Source: Cyanobacteria bacterium RM1_2_2 (GTDB lineage Bacteria; Cyanobacteriota; Cyanobacteriia; Elainellales; Elainellaceae). From it: 64,000 bases of DNA. The translations under genes were made by a program, and so were the position numbers. The stretch is from the NCBI GenBank assembly GCA_012033495.1, contig JAAUQT010000002.1, positions 16,658-80,657 on the forward strand, in the 5' to 3' direction. Shown here piece by piece: positions 16,366-25,201 of this stretch. Position 1 is the stretch's first letter; every line of letters starts with the position of its first letter. Below the pieces are notes generated by a model that saw nothing but the letters and a program-made list of their open reading frames with translations, ran no database searches and had not been told where the DNA came from.

Positions 16366-17376
16366 ATGTCTGATCTTCCTTTTACTCTGGATCAGTTACG
16401 CATTCTTAAGGCAATTGCTGCTGAAGGAAGCTTTAAGCGTGCGGCTGATAGCCTTTATGTTTCTCAGCCTGCTGTGAGTCTTCAGGTACAAAACCTGGAA
16501 CGCCAGCTTGATGTGCCTTTGTTCGACCGGGGTGGCCGCCGCGCCCAGTTGACCGAGGCAGGTCATTTGCTGCTGAGCTATGGCGATCGCATTTTGAGCC
16601 TGTGTGAGGAAACCTGCCGCGCCATTGAAGACCTACAGAACCTGCAAGGTGGAACTTTAATTGTAGGAGCTAGCCAAACCACCGGCACTTATCTGCTGCC
16701 GCGCATGTTGGGCTTGTTTCGCCAAAAATATCCGGATGTAGCAGTTCAACTGCATGTTCATTCCACCCGGCGCACGGCTTGGAGTGTGGCAAATGGGCAG
16801 ATTGATCTGGCGATTATTGGGGGTGAGATTCCGCCCGAACTCCAAGATTCTCTGGAGGTTGCCCCTTATGCTGAAGACGAAATGGCGCTGATTCTGCCGA
16901 TGTTTCATCCGTTTACTCGTCTGCATCAGATCGAAAAAGACGACTTGTATAAGCTGCAATTTATTGCGCTTGATTCCCAATCTACGATTCGCAAAGTGAT
17001 TGATCAGGTGTTGACGCGCTGTGGCATTGAAACGCGACGGCTCAAGATCGAGATGGAGCTAAACACGATTGAAGCCATCAAAAACGCAGTCCAGGCTGGT
17101 TTAGGTGCAGCTTTTGTCTCGATTTCAGCAATTGAGAAGGAGTTGCAGATGGGCGTTTTGCATCGGGCGCGGATTGAAGGCGTAGTTGTAAATCGCACGC
17201 TGTCGGTCATTTTTAACCCGAATCGCTATCGATCAAAAGCCGCAGAAGCCTTTACCAAGGAGATTTTGCCACAGTTTGCTACGTATGAAGCCTCTGTGAC
17301 GGAAGAGGTCGCTGCCCTGACTGTAGCGGAACATTCCTTGCCCCTTGAAGCCACCACGTCTCATCCGGGTAGCTAA
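16366..17376 (+). CDS. rbcR: LysR-type regulator, RbcR/Ycf30-like
   Basis: ATG 16366 ([11 protein letters not shown]) gives 336 aa with the N-terminal winged helix ([20 protein letters not shown]) and a LysR effector domain ([35 protein letters not shown]). The sequence closely fits the RbcR/Ycf30 group that controls Rubisco (rbcLXS) and carbon metabolism genes in cyanobacteria and red-lineage plastids. The related NdhR and CmpR are alternatives, but the N-terminal wording is the RbcR type. The track start at 16291 adds 25 unlikely residues. It is divergent from the V4R cluster and followed by a terminator hairpin. Confidence 0.85.
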   Translation: MSDLPFTLDQLRILKAIAAEGSFKRAADSLYVSQPAVSLQVQNLERQLDVPLFDRGGRRAQLTEAGHLLLSYGDRILSLCEETCRAIEDLQNLQGGTLIVGASQTTGTYLLPRMLGLFRQKYPDVAVQLHVHSTRRTAWSVANGQIDLAIIGGEIPPELQDSLEVAPYAEDEMALILPMFHPFTRLHQIEKDDLYKLQFIALDSQSTIRKVIDQVLTRCGIETRRLKIEMELNTIEAIKNAVQAGLGAAFVSISAIEKELQMGVLHRARIEGVVVNRTLSVIFNPNRYRSKAAEAFTKEILPQFATYEASVTEEVAALTVAEHSLPLEATTSHPGS

Positions 17377-17413
17377 TGACTAGCCATCGGTGAGGAGGTT
17401 GAAACTTGAGTTT

Positions 17414-17447
17414 AGCCTGGCATTTAGACAAGCCATCCGGCTTTTTG
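17414..17447 (+). terminator. Rho-independent terminator after rbcR
   Basis: AGCCTGGC pairs with GCCA-TCC-GGCT (three-base bulge), followed directly by TTTTTGT, 38 bp after the rbcR stop. Confidence 0.6.
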
Positions 17448-17628
17448 TCTGTTCTTTTCAATTGTCTTGAAAATTAAACCCTAGGATTCCAAACTGTTTT
17501 GCTCCTGAAATTGCGGAACTGGCTGCATCCGTCACTGATTGGCATGGTTTAGGCTAGTTATCAAGGAGCAGAACCTGACTCCTGTACGCCAGCCGTTGTT
17601 GTGTCCTCCCTTTTAGTAGCCAACATTC

Positions 17629-19200
17629 ATGGAGATCTACTGCACTCGTCCGGGCTGTTTGCGACCGCTGAATCAATTTCCTGACCTGGATGACAGTACC
17701 AAATTGAAGGCAGTGCCCCAAAAATATTGCACTGCTTGCGGAATGCCACTGATTCTAGACAATCGCTACTTTGCAACCAAGCTGTTGGGTAGGGGTGGAT
17801 TTGGGGCCGCTTTTTTGGCAAGAGATCGGCGAACTCCAGGGATGCGCTACTGCGTGGTCAAGCAGTTTCTGCCTGCCGGCAACCTGACACCGGATCAGCT
17901 ACAAACGGCGCTAAAACTCTTTGAACGAGAAGCAGAAGTTTTAGAGGATTTAGGCAATCGGCATTTGCAAATTCCCGATTTGTTGGCATTTTTTCCGCTG
18001 GATGTGCCGAGCCAGTCGGGGCAGGCACATCAGGGAAGTCAGGCAAATCAGGCAAATCAGTTTTTCTACATCGTGCAGGAATTTGTCGATGGGGAAGACA
18101 TGGAAACAGAGCTAGCCCAAAAAGGTCGGTTTTCTGAGGCGGAAGTCTTAGAAATCTTGACAGAAATGCTGAAAATCTTGCAATTTGTCCACGAAAATCA
18201 CTCGATTCACCGCGACATCAAGCCTTCCAACATCATGCGACGACGGGATGGGCTGCTGTTTTTGCTAGATTTTGGAGCCGTTAAGCAAGTCACTGCTGGA
18301 GCCGGAGCCGCCCAAGCTGGACGCTCGACAGGCATTTATTCTATGGGTTTTGCCCCACCCGAACAAATGCGCGGCGACAAGGTGTATCCGGCAACTGATT
18401 TATATGCGCTGGCGGTTACTTGCATCACCCTCCTCACCGGCAAACAGCCCAACGAACTCCACGACACCTACAGCGATACCTGGAACTGGCGCAGCTATGC
18501 TCAAGTCAGCGACCGACTCGAAGCCATCCTAAACCGACTGCTTTTACCAACTCCCAATCAACGCTTTCAATCGGCAGCCGAAGTGCTTGCAGCCCTCCAA
18601 CCACTGCCATCGCCTCATTTTGCCCCCAGCCCAACTCCCAGCACAACTCCTAGCGTCACGCCTCCCGTCCCGCTTCCCGCCAGTCCAGCCAAACCCAGCG
18701 CCACCAAGCTGCAATCCGCTCCCCCGTCTTCTCCCCCCGCCCCGTCTCCGCCACCGCCACCGCCCATCGTCCGCTCCAGGACAACCTCATTCGCCCTTTG
18801 GGAAGTCCTGGCGAGCGCGGCTTTTACCGGATTTGAAGGTGGTTTGCTAGCGATTGCGGTTGCCAGTTTGCTGGGTACGGTGGGGCTTTCGCCTGTGTTT
18901 TGGATGGTTTTGATGGCTTTAGTTGCGGTGATGGTGTATGCCCAAACTCGACGCTGGCTAGAGAAGGTGGATTTGCTGATCATTGCAGGCGTAACCTTAT
19001 TTTTGGTGCGTTTTCTGCCCTTTGCGCTGTTACACAAAATTGTCTTGTTACCGCCGCTCAGCACGGTTGCTCAAGTGTTAGGAATTGGCAACAGTCCACT
19101 GGCACTCATTTTGCTGATTGCTGGCTTCACTGGCTTAATTGCCATTGCCGCAACGGCAGCTTTTCGGCTGATTTATAACCTGCTCTCTCGGCTATTGTGA
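17629..19200 (+). CDS. Ser/Thr kinase with N-terminal zinc ribbon and membrane C-terminus (SpkB-like)
   Basis: The 523-aa protein begins with a four-cysteine ribbon (C5, C10, C34, C37), then a kinase domain with GRGGFGAAF, ATP lysine in VVKQFL (K78), HRDIKPSN, LDFGAVK and GFAPPEQ. A Pro-rich linker (about residues 325-385) follows, then about four hydrophobic segments. The N-terminal cysteine motif is known from SpkB of Synechocystis, where it is needed for activity. The gene is followed after 7 bp by a binding-protein gene, suggesting one operon. The linker contains short QANQ repeats within the kinase insert. Confidence 0.9.
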   Translation: MEIYCTRPGCLRPLNQFPDLDDSTKLKAVPQKYCTACGMPLILDNRYFATKLLGRGGFGAAFLARDRRTPGMRYCVVKQFLPAGNLTPDQLQTALKLFEREAEVLEDLGNRHLQIPDLLAFFPLDVPSQSGQAHQGSQANQANQFFYIVQEFVDGEDMETELAQKGRFSEAEVLEILTEMLKILQFVHENHSIHRDIKPSNIMRRRDGLLFLLDFGAVKQVTAGAGAAQAGRSTGIYSMGFAPPEQMRGDKVYPATDLYALAVTCITLLTGKQPNELHDTYSDTWNWRSYAQVSDRLEAILNRLLLPTPNQRFQSAAEVLAALQPLPSPHFAPSPTPSTTPSVTPPVPLPASPAKPSATKLQSAPPSSPPAPSPPPPPPIVRSRTTSFALWEVLASAAFTGFEGGLLAIAVASLLGTVGLSPVFWMVLMALVAVMVYAQTRRWLEKVDLLIIAGVTLFLVRFLPFALLHKIVLLPPLSTVAQVLGIGNSPLALILLIAGFTGLIAIAATAAFRLIYNLLSRLL

Positions 19201-19207
19201 CTTTGGC

Positions 19208-20629
19208 ATGTCTCAGAAGAACGAAACCCCCGCTTTATTGCTTGCCCTACTGTTGACGATCGGCTTGATCGGCGGAGTCGCCTGGTGGTTGACCAGGGGC
19301 ATGACGACTCAATTGCTGCCTGGTGAGCAAAATACTCAAACTGGTGTAGAACCGACATTAACCGGAAATCGCACGCCTTTTTCAGAGCGCTGGAGTTTGG
19401 GCGCAAGGTCGCTGGCTCAAAGCCCGTCGGAAGACAAACTATCGGGTATCACTGCAATTGCTAGTCAGGACTATGCTGCGGCTGTGGCTGCCCTAGAAGC
19501 AGCTTTGGAAAACAATCGGAACGATCCAGAAGCCTTAATTTATCTCAACAATGCTCGGATTGGAGAGCAGGAAGCCTACACCATCGCGGTTTCTGTGCCC
19601 GTCGCCACTGCGCCTGATCCAGCCCTGGAAATTTTGCGCGGTGTTGCCCAAGCTCAAGATGAGGTGAATCGACGGGGCGGCATTGCAGGAGTGCCGCTGA
19701 AAGTGATGATTGTCAGCGACGACAATGATCCAACAGTTTCCCAGAATGTGGCCAATGGTTTAGTGAAAGACGAGTCGGTGTTGGGAGTAATTGGGCATTT
19801 TGGCAGTGATGCTACCCTCGCCGCGGGGCAAATTTATGAACAGGGCAACCTGCCGATGATTTCGCCCACCAGCACTTCGGTACAGATTGCTAATTTAGGA
19901 GACTACGTATTTCGCACTGTACCCAGCGATCGGTTTACGGCAACTTCGCTGTCTCGCCATCTGCTGAGCGGGTTGGGTCAACAAAATGCTGCGATTTATT
20001 ACAACTCCACCAGCAGCTATAGCCAATCGCTGAAAAACGAATTTGTCACCGCGCTGACCAGTGACGGCGGGCAGGTTGTCGCTGAATTTGATCTGAGTGG
20101 CTCTGGCTTTAATGCTCTGGATACATTACGCCAAGCAAAAGCGCAAGGAGCCGAAGCAATTGTGTTAGCGGCAAACACCGACACACTCGATGCCGCTTTG
20201 TTGGTGGTTGCGGTGAATCGTCAGGAGTTGCCCATTTTAGGGGGAGACAGCATTTACAATCCAAAGACCCTGCAAGCCGTCGGAGACTCTGCTGGCAATC
20301 TGGTCGTTGCTGTCCCCTGGATCTTGCTCTCCGATCCTCAATCTACCTTTGTCAGAACATCTGCCTCCCTCTGGGGTGGAGACGTGAACTGGCGGACGGC
20401 AATGGCTTACGATGCGGCTCAGGTTTTCATTGCGGCAATGCAGCAAAATCCTACCCGTACCGGGATTCAGCAAGTCATCGACGATCCTGGCTTTTCGACA
20501 CTAGGGGCGACGGGTACAATCCGGTTTTTGCCATCAGGAGATCGCAATCAGCCGATGCAGCTTGTGACCGTAGAAGCCGGATCACGGTCGGGCTACGGCT
20601 ACGACTTTGTGCCCCTGCCTGTCCCGTAG
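19208..20629 (+). CDS. Branched-chain amino-acid-type periplasmic binding protein, membrane-anchored
   Basis: The 473-aa product has an N-terminal hydrophobic anchor (LLALLLTIGLIGGVAWWL), a short TPR-like stretch (YAAAVAALEAALENN), then a type-I periplasmic binding fold of the LivJ kind: AQDEVNRRGGIAG, GVIGHFGSDATLAAG, ISPTSTSVQIA, YDAAQVFIAAM. Such proteins bind amino acids or related ligands. No permease or ATPase gene is adjacent. Its tight linkage to the upstream kinase suggests it is an extracytoplasmic sensor rather than a transporter part; that is inference. Confidence 0.85.
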   Translation: MSQKNETPALLLALLLTIGLIGGVAWWLTRGMTTQLLPGEQNTQTGVEPTLTGNRTPFSERWSLGARSLAQSPSEDKLSGITAIASQDYAAAVAALEAALENNRNDPEALIYLNNARIGEQEAYTIAVSVPVATAPDPALEILRGVAQAQDEVNRRGGIAGVPLKVMIVSDDNDPTVSQNVANGLVKDESVLGVIGHFGSDATLAAGQIYEQGNLPMISPTSTSVQIANLGDYVFRTVPSDRFTATSLSRHLLSGLGQQNAAIYYNSTSSYSQSLKNEFVTALTSDGGQVVAEFDLSGSGFNALDTLRQAKAQGAEAIVLAANTDTLDAALLVVAVNRQELPILGGDSIYNPKTLQAVGDSAGNLVVAVPWILLSDPQSTFVRTSASLWGGDVNWRTAMAYDAAQVFIAAMQQNPTRTGIQQVIDDPGFSTLGATGTIRFLPSGDRNQPMQLVTVEAGSRSGYGYDFVPLPVP

Positions 20630-20689
20630 CTGGCAATTCTAACCAGGGTTGGTGATCAAGAACCGCTAGATGAGTCAGCAGAAAAGGCA

Positions 20690-21403
20690 CTAGCCGTTGC
20701 GAGCCACCGATTCGGCAGGGAGACATAGCAAATTGTCGCCATAGGTACGGATCAGCCCGCGCTGGCGCAGTTTACCCATCAGACGTGTAACTGTCACCCG
20801 CGTTGAGCCAATGGCGCTACCGATCTGAGCGTGGGTTAATGCCCAAGGCAGACAGTAGCCTTCTTCGCAGGGTTCACCAAATTCTTCAATCAACAGGGTC
20901 AGGAAGCCCAGCAGCCGATCGATAGTGCGACGCTGCCCCAAAGTGCTGAGCCAGAGTAGCTTACGTTGATGTTGATAGCGGAAGGCATCCAGCACCTCTC
21001 GGCGGAAGTGGGGCCAATTGTCGAGATCATGCCAATAGAGCCAGATCACTGAAGTTTGATCGACGTGAGCGAAACTCTGGATCGTAAAAGGAGACTGAGC
21101 CACAATTTCAAACGGTTGTCCAGCTCCAACGAACCCCAGGAAAGCCTCTTCAGAATTGATTCTCGGAACGCGAGACGAACCGGAAGTAGCGCTAACTTGG
21201 GCTTCTCCGACCAACCGGACAGCGCCGCGCTGCACTAAATAGAGGAGTCCTGCTCGTGTGGGAATCTTTTCGTCTTTGGTGAAGGTGCGGCAACGATAGT
21301 GTTCCTGTGCCCAGTCTAGGATTCTCTGCCAGGTCAGGAAAGGTCGAGACGAGTCAGAGGGCGATGGCGATGACACTGAAAACATAGGCAAGAGCGCTAA
21401 CAA
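20690..21403 (-). CDS. Crp/Fnr family transcription regulator
   Basis: The 237-aa protein has an N-terminal cupin-like cyclic-nucleotide-type domain and a C-terminal winged helix with the typical recognition helix (AIGSTRVTVTRLMGKLRQRG) preceded by TIDRLLGFLTLLIEEFG. It resembles cyanobacterial NtcA/SYCRP relatives in the helix-turn-helix but diverges in the sensory domain, where a canonical cAMP phosphate-binding cassette is not visible. The effector is unknown. The start could be MFSVSSPS seven codons inside. It is convergent with the upstream binding-protein gene. Confidence 0.8.
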   Translation of the reverse strand: MLALLPMFSVSSPSPSDSSRPFLTWQRILDWAQEHYRCRTFTKDEKIPTRAGLLYLVQRGAVRLVGEAQVSATSGSSRVPRINSEEAFLGFVGAGQPFEIVAQSPFTIQSFAHVDQTSVIWLYWHDLDNWPHFRREVLDAFRYQHQRKLLWLSTLGQRRTIDRLLGFLTLLIEEFGEPCEEGYCLPWALTHAQIGSAIGSTRVTVTRLMGKLRQRGLIRTYGDNLLCLPAESVARNG

Positions 21404-21674
21404 TAAGTCGGGATAGGAGAAACCTGCATCGAGGCTAACTGTGGAAGTTTACCTCATTCGTGTCTTGACCATTCAAACTACTCAACCAGCTTAACCTCAC
21501 ACTTCTTTCATGAAGTAGAGAGAACTACTGAGCTAACCTACGCATTAGGTGCACATTAGCTGCGTTAGGCTAGCGTTCTCAGATATAGCATTATTTTACA
21601 GTTGCAAAAAATCAACAATTCACACACTTAAGTTGATGTTACATCAGAATTTCTGAGTTTTTTAACACATTACT

Positions 21675-22655
21675 GTGAATCCACTGACTTCCCCCATCCT
21701 ATATCCCGCCTTACAGCCGCTACTAGTCAATAGATTACAAAAGAGTATTAATTTTACGGAACTTGTCCCCTCTGAGACAACTCAAATTTGCCCTCAAAAA
21801 ACAACGGCGAACGCAAAGGGCGAGAACCCCTCAGTCGTCAAATTAAACGATTTTTTAGAGATTCCATTAAGACAAATTAACGCCAGAACTCAGATTGAAT
21901 ATGTTTCAGCGTTGGCATTCAAACTTTCCCAAGGGCAGTCTTTTTCGTCTCAAGGGCTGGCAGAACAAATCCAAGCCAACCTTCATGCTCAAACACAGGC
22001 TGTAACAATTGACACGCCGCCAGAACGAATTTGGCAGAACTTTATCGTAACAGTTGTTGAGCCTGGGTGGATTCACTTACGTTTAACCGACACTGGTTTA
22101 GCGGAATGGTTACAGTGGGCGATTGACTTTCCCTGGCAGATCGATAGACCAGACCATAACCGCCCTGCCTCCTTCGCTGGGGCTGATCGACATTCGGTCA
22201 TTGCCTTTGAAATTCTTCATGCCTTTGCACGCTGCAACAGTCTGTTACATCTCGGACGGGAGAGCAGGCTGATTCAGTTCTCGTCTGCACAGGATCAGTC
22301 CGGGCAGGAGATTATCCACCTGAGTCACCCCATCCCTTGGCTAAACGGTGAACAAACTTTTGTGGGGCAACATCCGCAGGACTGGGCTTTGATCCGGCAA
22401 CTTAGTGAGGCGATCGACGCGCTTGCTGCTACGCCAAAAACTGCCTCTCCTCAAGCAGATCGGCAGGCGTTAAAACTTGCCCATCGCTTAAGTCAGGCTT
22501 TTCAGCGTTTTCATGCTGCCTGTCGCATTTGGGGTATGGATTCTCAGAACCCATCTCTGACTCAGGTGAGGCTAGGTCTAGTGTGGCTGACTCAAAGGGT
22601 TTTGCAGATTTTGATCGAAACTCGGCTTCAGTGGAGCGCAACTCCCATCTTTTAG
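21675..22655 (+). CDS. DALR anticodon-binding-domain protein, ArgRS-like without catalytic core
   Basis: The 326-aa product (GTG start at 21675) ends with a DALR-type helical domain (KLAHRLSQAFQRFHAACRI, QVRLGLVWLTQRVLQILIE), as at the C-terminus of arginyl-tRNA synthetase. The first 200 residues have ArgRS-N-like features (VSALAFKLSQGQSFSSQGLAEQI), but HIGH and KMSKS signatures are absent and the length is about half of ArgRS. It therefore cannot be a complete synthetase. Such stand-alone proteins exist in cyanobacteria; RNA binding is a guess from the domain. Confidence 0.7.
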   Translation: MNPLTSPILYPALQPLLVNRLQKSINFTELVPSETTQICPQKTTANAKGENPSVVKLNDFLEIPLRQINARTQIEYVSALAFKLSQGQSFSSQGLAEQIQANLHAQTQAVTIDTPPERIWQNFIVTVVEPGWIHLRLTDTGLAEWLQWAIDFPWQIDRPDHNRPASFAGADRHSVIAFEILHAFARCNSLLHLGRESRLIQFSSAQDQSGQEIIHLSHPIPWLNGEQTFVGQHPQDWALIRQLSEAIDALAATPKTASPQADRQALKLAHRLSQAFQRFHAACRIWGMDSQNPSLTQVRLGLVWLTQRVLQILIETRLQWSATPIF

Positions 22656-22664
22656 AGTGATATA

Positions 22665-22749
22665 GCGTTACGCATTGAGCTTAAAACATAGGGGGTGTGA
22701 GGGCTACGCCCCCGGCTAGGGGTGGAACCCCTACACCCCGTCCTAACCT
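22665..22749. repeat. Dispersed hairpin repeat, copy B
   Basis: Second copy of the element at 11278-11359: GCGTTACGC start, AGGGGG block, AGGGG-TGGAA-CCCCT hairpin, then CTACACCCCGTCCTAACC. Inner GGGGTGT/ACACCCC arms can also pair. The compensatory change relative to copy A suggests selection on the structure. Confidence 0.8.
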
Positions 22750-22865
22750 GAGGCAGTACTGCTATAAAACTTCGTTATATTTCACTAGCAAAATATTTGT
22801 CACGTCTATGCAACATTAATGTCAAAGAGATGACAAATTAGATTGAGGTCTGCTATGCTATTTAG

Positions 22866-22934
22866 CGTGTGAGGAGCGAACCAGCAAGGGCACCGAGACG
22901 AAACACGGTCAGTCGTCGGTGCTCTTTCTGATTT
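22866..22934 (+). ncRNA. Candidate small RNA (about 70 nt)
   Basis: A sigma70-like promoter ATGACA (22830) - 18 bp - TATGCT (22854) precedes a segment that ends in a strong hairpin, AGGGCACCGA pairing with TCGGTGCTCT, followed by TTCTGATTTT. There is no ORF in this short segment. I do not recognise the RNA family. On the opposite strand the same hairpin could serve as part of the 3' end of the NlpC gene. Confidence 0.4.
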
Positions 22935-22970
22935 TAAAGCTGGCCGCCAATTGATTTTCAGAAGCTTTTC

Positions 22971-23693
22971 TCAGTCCGTTCTCGTCAGGGCCGCAGGCAT
23001 GTAGCTCTTCATCACTCGACCTGCCCCCCGAAGCTGACGGTAATAGGTTTGGCTCACTGTACCACCCTGCTCTGATAAAGCATCAATACCAATGCCGTTC
23101 CGTCCCTGTTCTTTACCTGAACTGTGGATGTAGTGCTGTTCTCCTAGGTAAAGCCCGACATGGGTGGCGCGATCGGGTCTGCCAAAGAAAATCAGATCGC
23201 CTGGCTGCAAGAGTTCCATCTCGATCGGTTGCACAAACGCCTCTTGCTGATAGGCATCCCGTGGCAGCCAAATCCCAAAAGCGGCAAAAGCAGTTTGCAT
23301 TAGCCCAGAGCAGTCATAGTTGGGGCCAACTGTGCCCCCCCAGAGGTAGTGATTAGGCTGCGCCATGGCTCGATGGGTGTAGGCAATGATTTGGGGGAGC
23401 CGTTGATAAATTTCGGGTTGAGAAACCAGGATCGGTTGATAGGGGGTTTCAGCTACTTCTAAGTTGTCCAAATCTTCTATCGCCAGCCAACCCGGATAAT
23501 CATCTTCACTAAGCTGCACTTGGATCGCAGTAGGATTGGGTTCAGTGATGCGGACTACAACTTTTAGCTGTCGCCCTGCCACCGCCTGAGTCGCCAAACT
23601 CGATAAGTTTGCAGAATCGTACAAATTTAAATTCGTAAGACAGAGATATTCCAGCCCTTGTTTGGCTGTTTGCATTTGGGTGAACGAAACCAT
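22971..23693 (-). CDS. NlpC/P60 peptidoglycan endopeptidase (gamma-D-Glu-Dap type)
   Basis: The product has an N-terminal SH3-like domain (EYLCLTNLNLYDS, DDYPGWLAIEDL) and a C-terminal NlpC/P60 papain-like domain with catalytic Cys in YDCSGLMQ, His in THVGLYLG and third residue in YIHSSGKE. It closely follows the crystallised cyanobacterial endopeptidase from Anabaena/Nostoc, which cuts between D-Glu and diaminopimelate. I choose ATG 23693 (MVSFTQ; 23675 is an alternative) because the extra N-terminal residues of the 263-aa track ORF are encoded by the end of the adjacent IS element. No signal peptide is visible. Confidence 0.85.
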   Translation of the reverse strand: MVSFTQMQTAKQGLEYLCLTNLNLYDSANLSSLATQAVAGRQLKVVVRITEPNPTAIQVQLSEDDYPGWLAIEDLDNLEVAETPYQPILVSQPEIYQRLPQIIAYTHRAMAQPNHYLWGGTVGPNYDCSGLMQTAFAAFGIWLPRDAYQQEAFVQPIEMELLQPGDLIFFGRPDRATHVGLYLGEQHYIHSSGKEQGRNGIGIDALSEQGGTVSQTYYRQLRGAGRVMKSYMPAALTRTD

Positions 23694-23696
23694 GAC

Positions 23697-25150
23697 TTGA
23701 TCAAAAGTGACAACTCCCGACGCTGATTGCAAGCAATACAGCGCGGGCTTCTTGAACCTCACAATTCAAGTTTCTGCTTCAAAGACACTTGGCTAGGGCT
23801 TTGCCCCCCGCCAGCCCGTCTCCACAGACATTTTCCTTCGCCGCGTATCCCACGGCTGCACTGAGTCCACGATTCCGAATCACCTGACCACTGGCAACAT
23901 CTCTGGGCTTGATGGACTTACACTCACCGCAATGATGAACCCGAACGCTCAAATCCTTTTTAACTACAGCGCCACAATCAGGGCATTCCTGACTCGTGCC
24001 GTTGGGGTCAACCTTGCCATAGAAGACATCGCGCTTCCAGCATACCCAAGGCAATACTTCATTAACGAACTGCCCCAAGCCAGCATCCAGAGTATGTTTA
24101 CCCAACATTCCTTTCGCCATGATGCGGAAATCAATGTCTTCGACAAAGATCATCCCGGCATGATCGCAGAGATGATGAGCCAGCTTGAAATGAAAATCGC
24201 CTCTACAGTTGGCAATTTCCTCATACACTCTGCCAATCTTCTGCATCAATTTGCGACGGTTAGACGAGCCTTTTTGCTTGGTCTTCAATCTGCGTTGCAG
24301 CAATTTCAGCTTGCGGTGCAGTTGGTTGAAAAAGCGAGGTCGCTTCACCTGTTCGCCATCAGAAGTAGACAGAAAATACTCCAGCCCGACATCAATTCCC
24401 AAAGCGTGACCCTGTGGCATTGGCTCAGGAACAAAGACATCTGCCTGAATTACCAGAGCCACATACCAACCCGAAGCCTTGCGGATCATCCGTGCCGTCT
24501 TCACCCTGAATCCATCAGGAATGGGACGATGCAGATTAATCGCAATCTTGCCAAGCTTGGGCAACTTGATTTGATTGCCAGTCATGGCATCATTGTCAAT
24601 CTGGGGAAACAAAAACGATTTGAACTGTCCAAACTTCTTGAATCTGGGAAATCCGTATCCTCTCTGCTTCATCGCAGCAAAGGCAGCATCAACCCTGCCA
24701 ATCACGTCTTGAAGCACCTGAGAGTGTACAGCTTTCAGTCCTGGATTGGTTTTCTTGGCTTCAGTCAACGCCTTTTTCTGTCTGTAGTAGTCAGGATAGG
24801 GCGTATCTGCCGGAATGATGTATTCCGACTGGAGAGAGCAGGCATTGACGGAGCATTTTCGACTGTTAATCCAGTCTTTACGCTCTCGCAGCGCATAGTT
24901 ATAGACCTTGCGGCACGTCTCCAGCCAATGAAGCATCTGGAGTTCTTGCTGCAAATCTGGATATATGCGGTAGCGATAAGTCAGGGTCAGCATAGCTCAA
25001 TTATATCAATTTTAGGGAACTTGCATCTACTCCCTAAGCAAAGACCGTGTGTTGAGTTGCCCAGCGCGGATTGTTCGCCTACGGCTCACGCGGCTCTCAT
25101 CCCGACGCTGACCTTTCAGGTACAGCGCGGGGCTTCCCGTCTAAGAGCTA
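23697..25150 (-). mobile_element. TnpB-only IS200/IS605-family element
   Basis: The element contains a tnpB gene and no tnpA. Beyond each end lies a related sequence: AAGCCCGCGCTGTA...TCAGCGTCGGGA (minus strand, about 23707-23755) downstream of tnpB and AAGCCCCGCGCTGTA...TCAGCGTCGGGA (about 25100-25142) upstream, in the same orientation. The downstream end is followed by TCAA, a cleavage tetranucleotide seen in some IS608-type elements. The exact boundaries are inferred; the right end sits just before the NlpC start codon. Confidence 0.7.
23779..24993 (-). CDS. tnpB: TnpB, RNA-guided nuclease of IS200/IS605 elements
   Basis: The 404-aa protein has the TnpB layout: N-terminal RYRIYPDLQQE, RuvC motif I GIDVGLEYF (Asp), motif II IFVEDIDF (Glu), a zinc finger ECPDCG...HHCGEC and motif III RDVASGQVI (Asp). 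All three acidic residues are present, so it may be active. TnpB proteins use an RNA made from the element's 3' end to cut DNA next to a short motif. Here the guide would be the first bases after the right end, inside the NlpC gene start. The plus-strand ORF 23932-25167 is its shadow. Confidence 0.92.
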   Translation of the reverse strand: MLTLTYRYRIYPDLQQELQMLHWLETCRKVYNYALRERKDWINSRKCSVNACSLQSEYIIPADTPYPDYYRQKKALTEAKKTNPGLKAVHSQVLQDVIGRVDAAFAAMKQRGYGFPRFKKFGQFKSFLFPQIDNDAMTGNQIKLPKLGKIAINLHRPIPDGFRVKTARMIRKASGWYVALVIQADVFVPEPMPQGHALGIDVGLEYFLSTSDGEQVKRPRFFNQLHRKLKLLQRRLKTKQKGSSNRRKLMQKIGRVYEEIANCRGDFHFKLAHHLCDHAGMIFVEDIDFRIMAKGMLGKHTLDAGLGQFVNEVLPWVCWKRDVFYGKVDPNGTSQECPDCGAVVKKDLSVRVHHCGECKSIKPRDVASGQVIRNRGLSAAVGYAAKENVCGDGLAGGKALAKCL

Positions 25151-25201
25151 AAATGCTTTATCCTTAATCGATGCTTTGTTACTTGTCCAGCATCCTCGAT
25201 T

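Larger units (their letters stand above)
22656..22970. other. Intergenic region with repeat and candidate sRNA
   Basis: About 315 bp containing the hairpin repeat copy B and a promoter/terminator-flanked segment, both listed separately. No ORF. Confidence 0.6.

Noticed and set aside
18615-19064. 149-aa Gly-rich minus-strand ORF
   Set aside because: Antisense of the kinase Pro-rich linker; composition artefact.
22866-22934. c-di-AMP riboswitch for the NlpC gene
   Set aside because: The structure lies downstream of the NlpC stop, and the conserved riboswitch core is not visible.
22890-22960. Yfr1-like motif CTCCTCACAC on the minus strand near 22870
   Set aside because: The flanking hairpins and T-run expected for Yfr1 are absent on that strand.
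23932-25167. 411-aa plus-strand ORF
   Set aside because: It is antisense to tnpB, whose RuvC and zinc-finger motifs are clear; the plus-strand translation has no family features.
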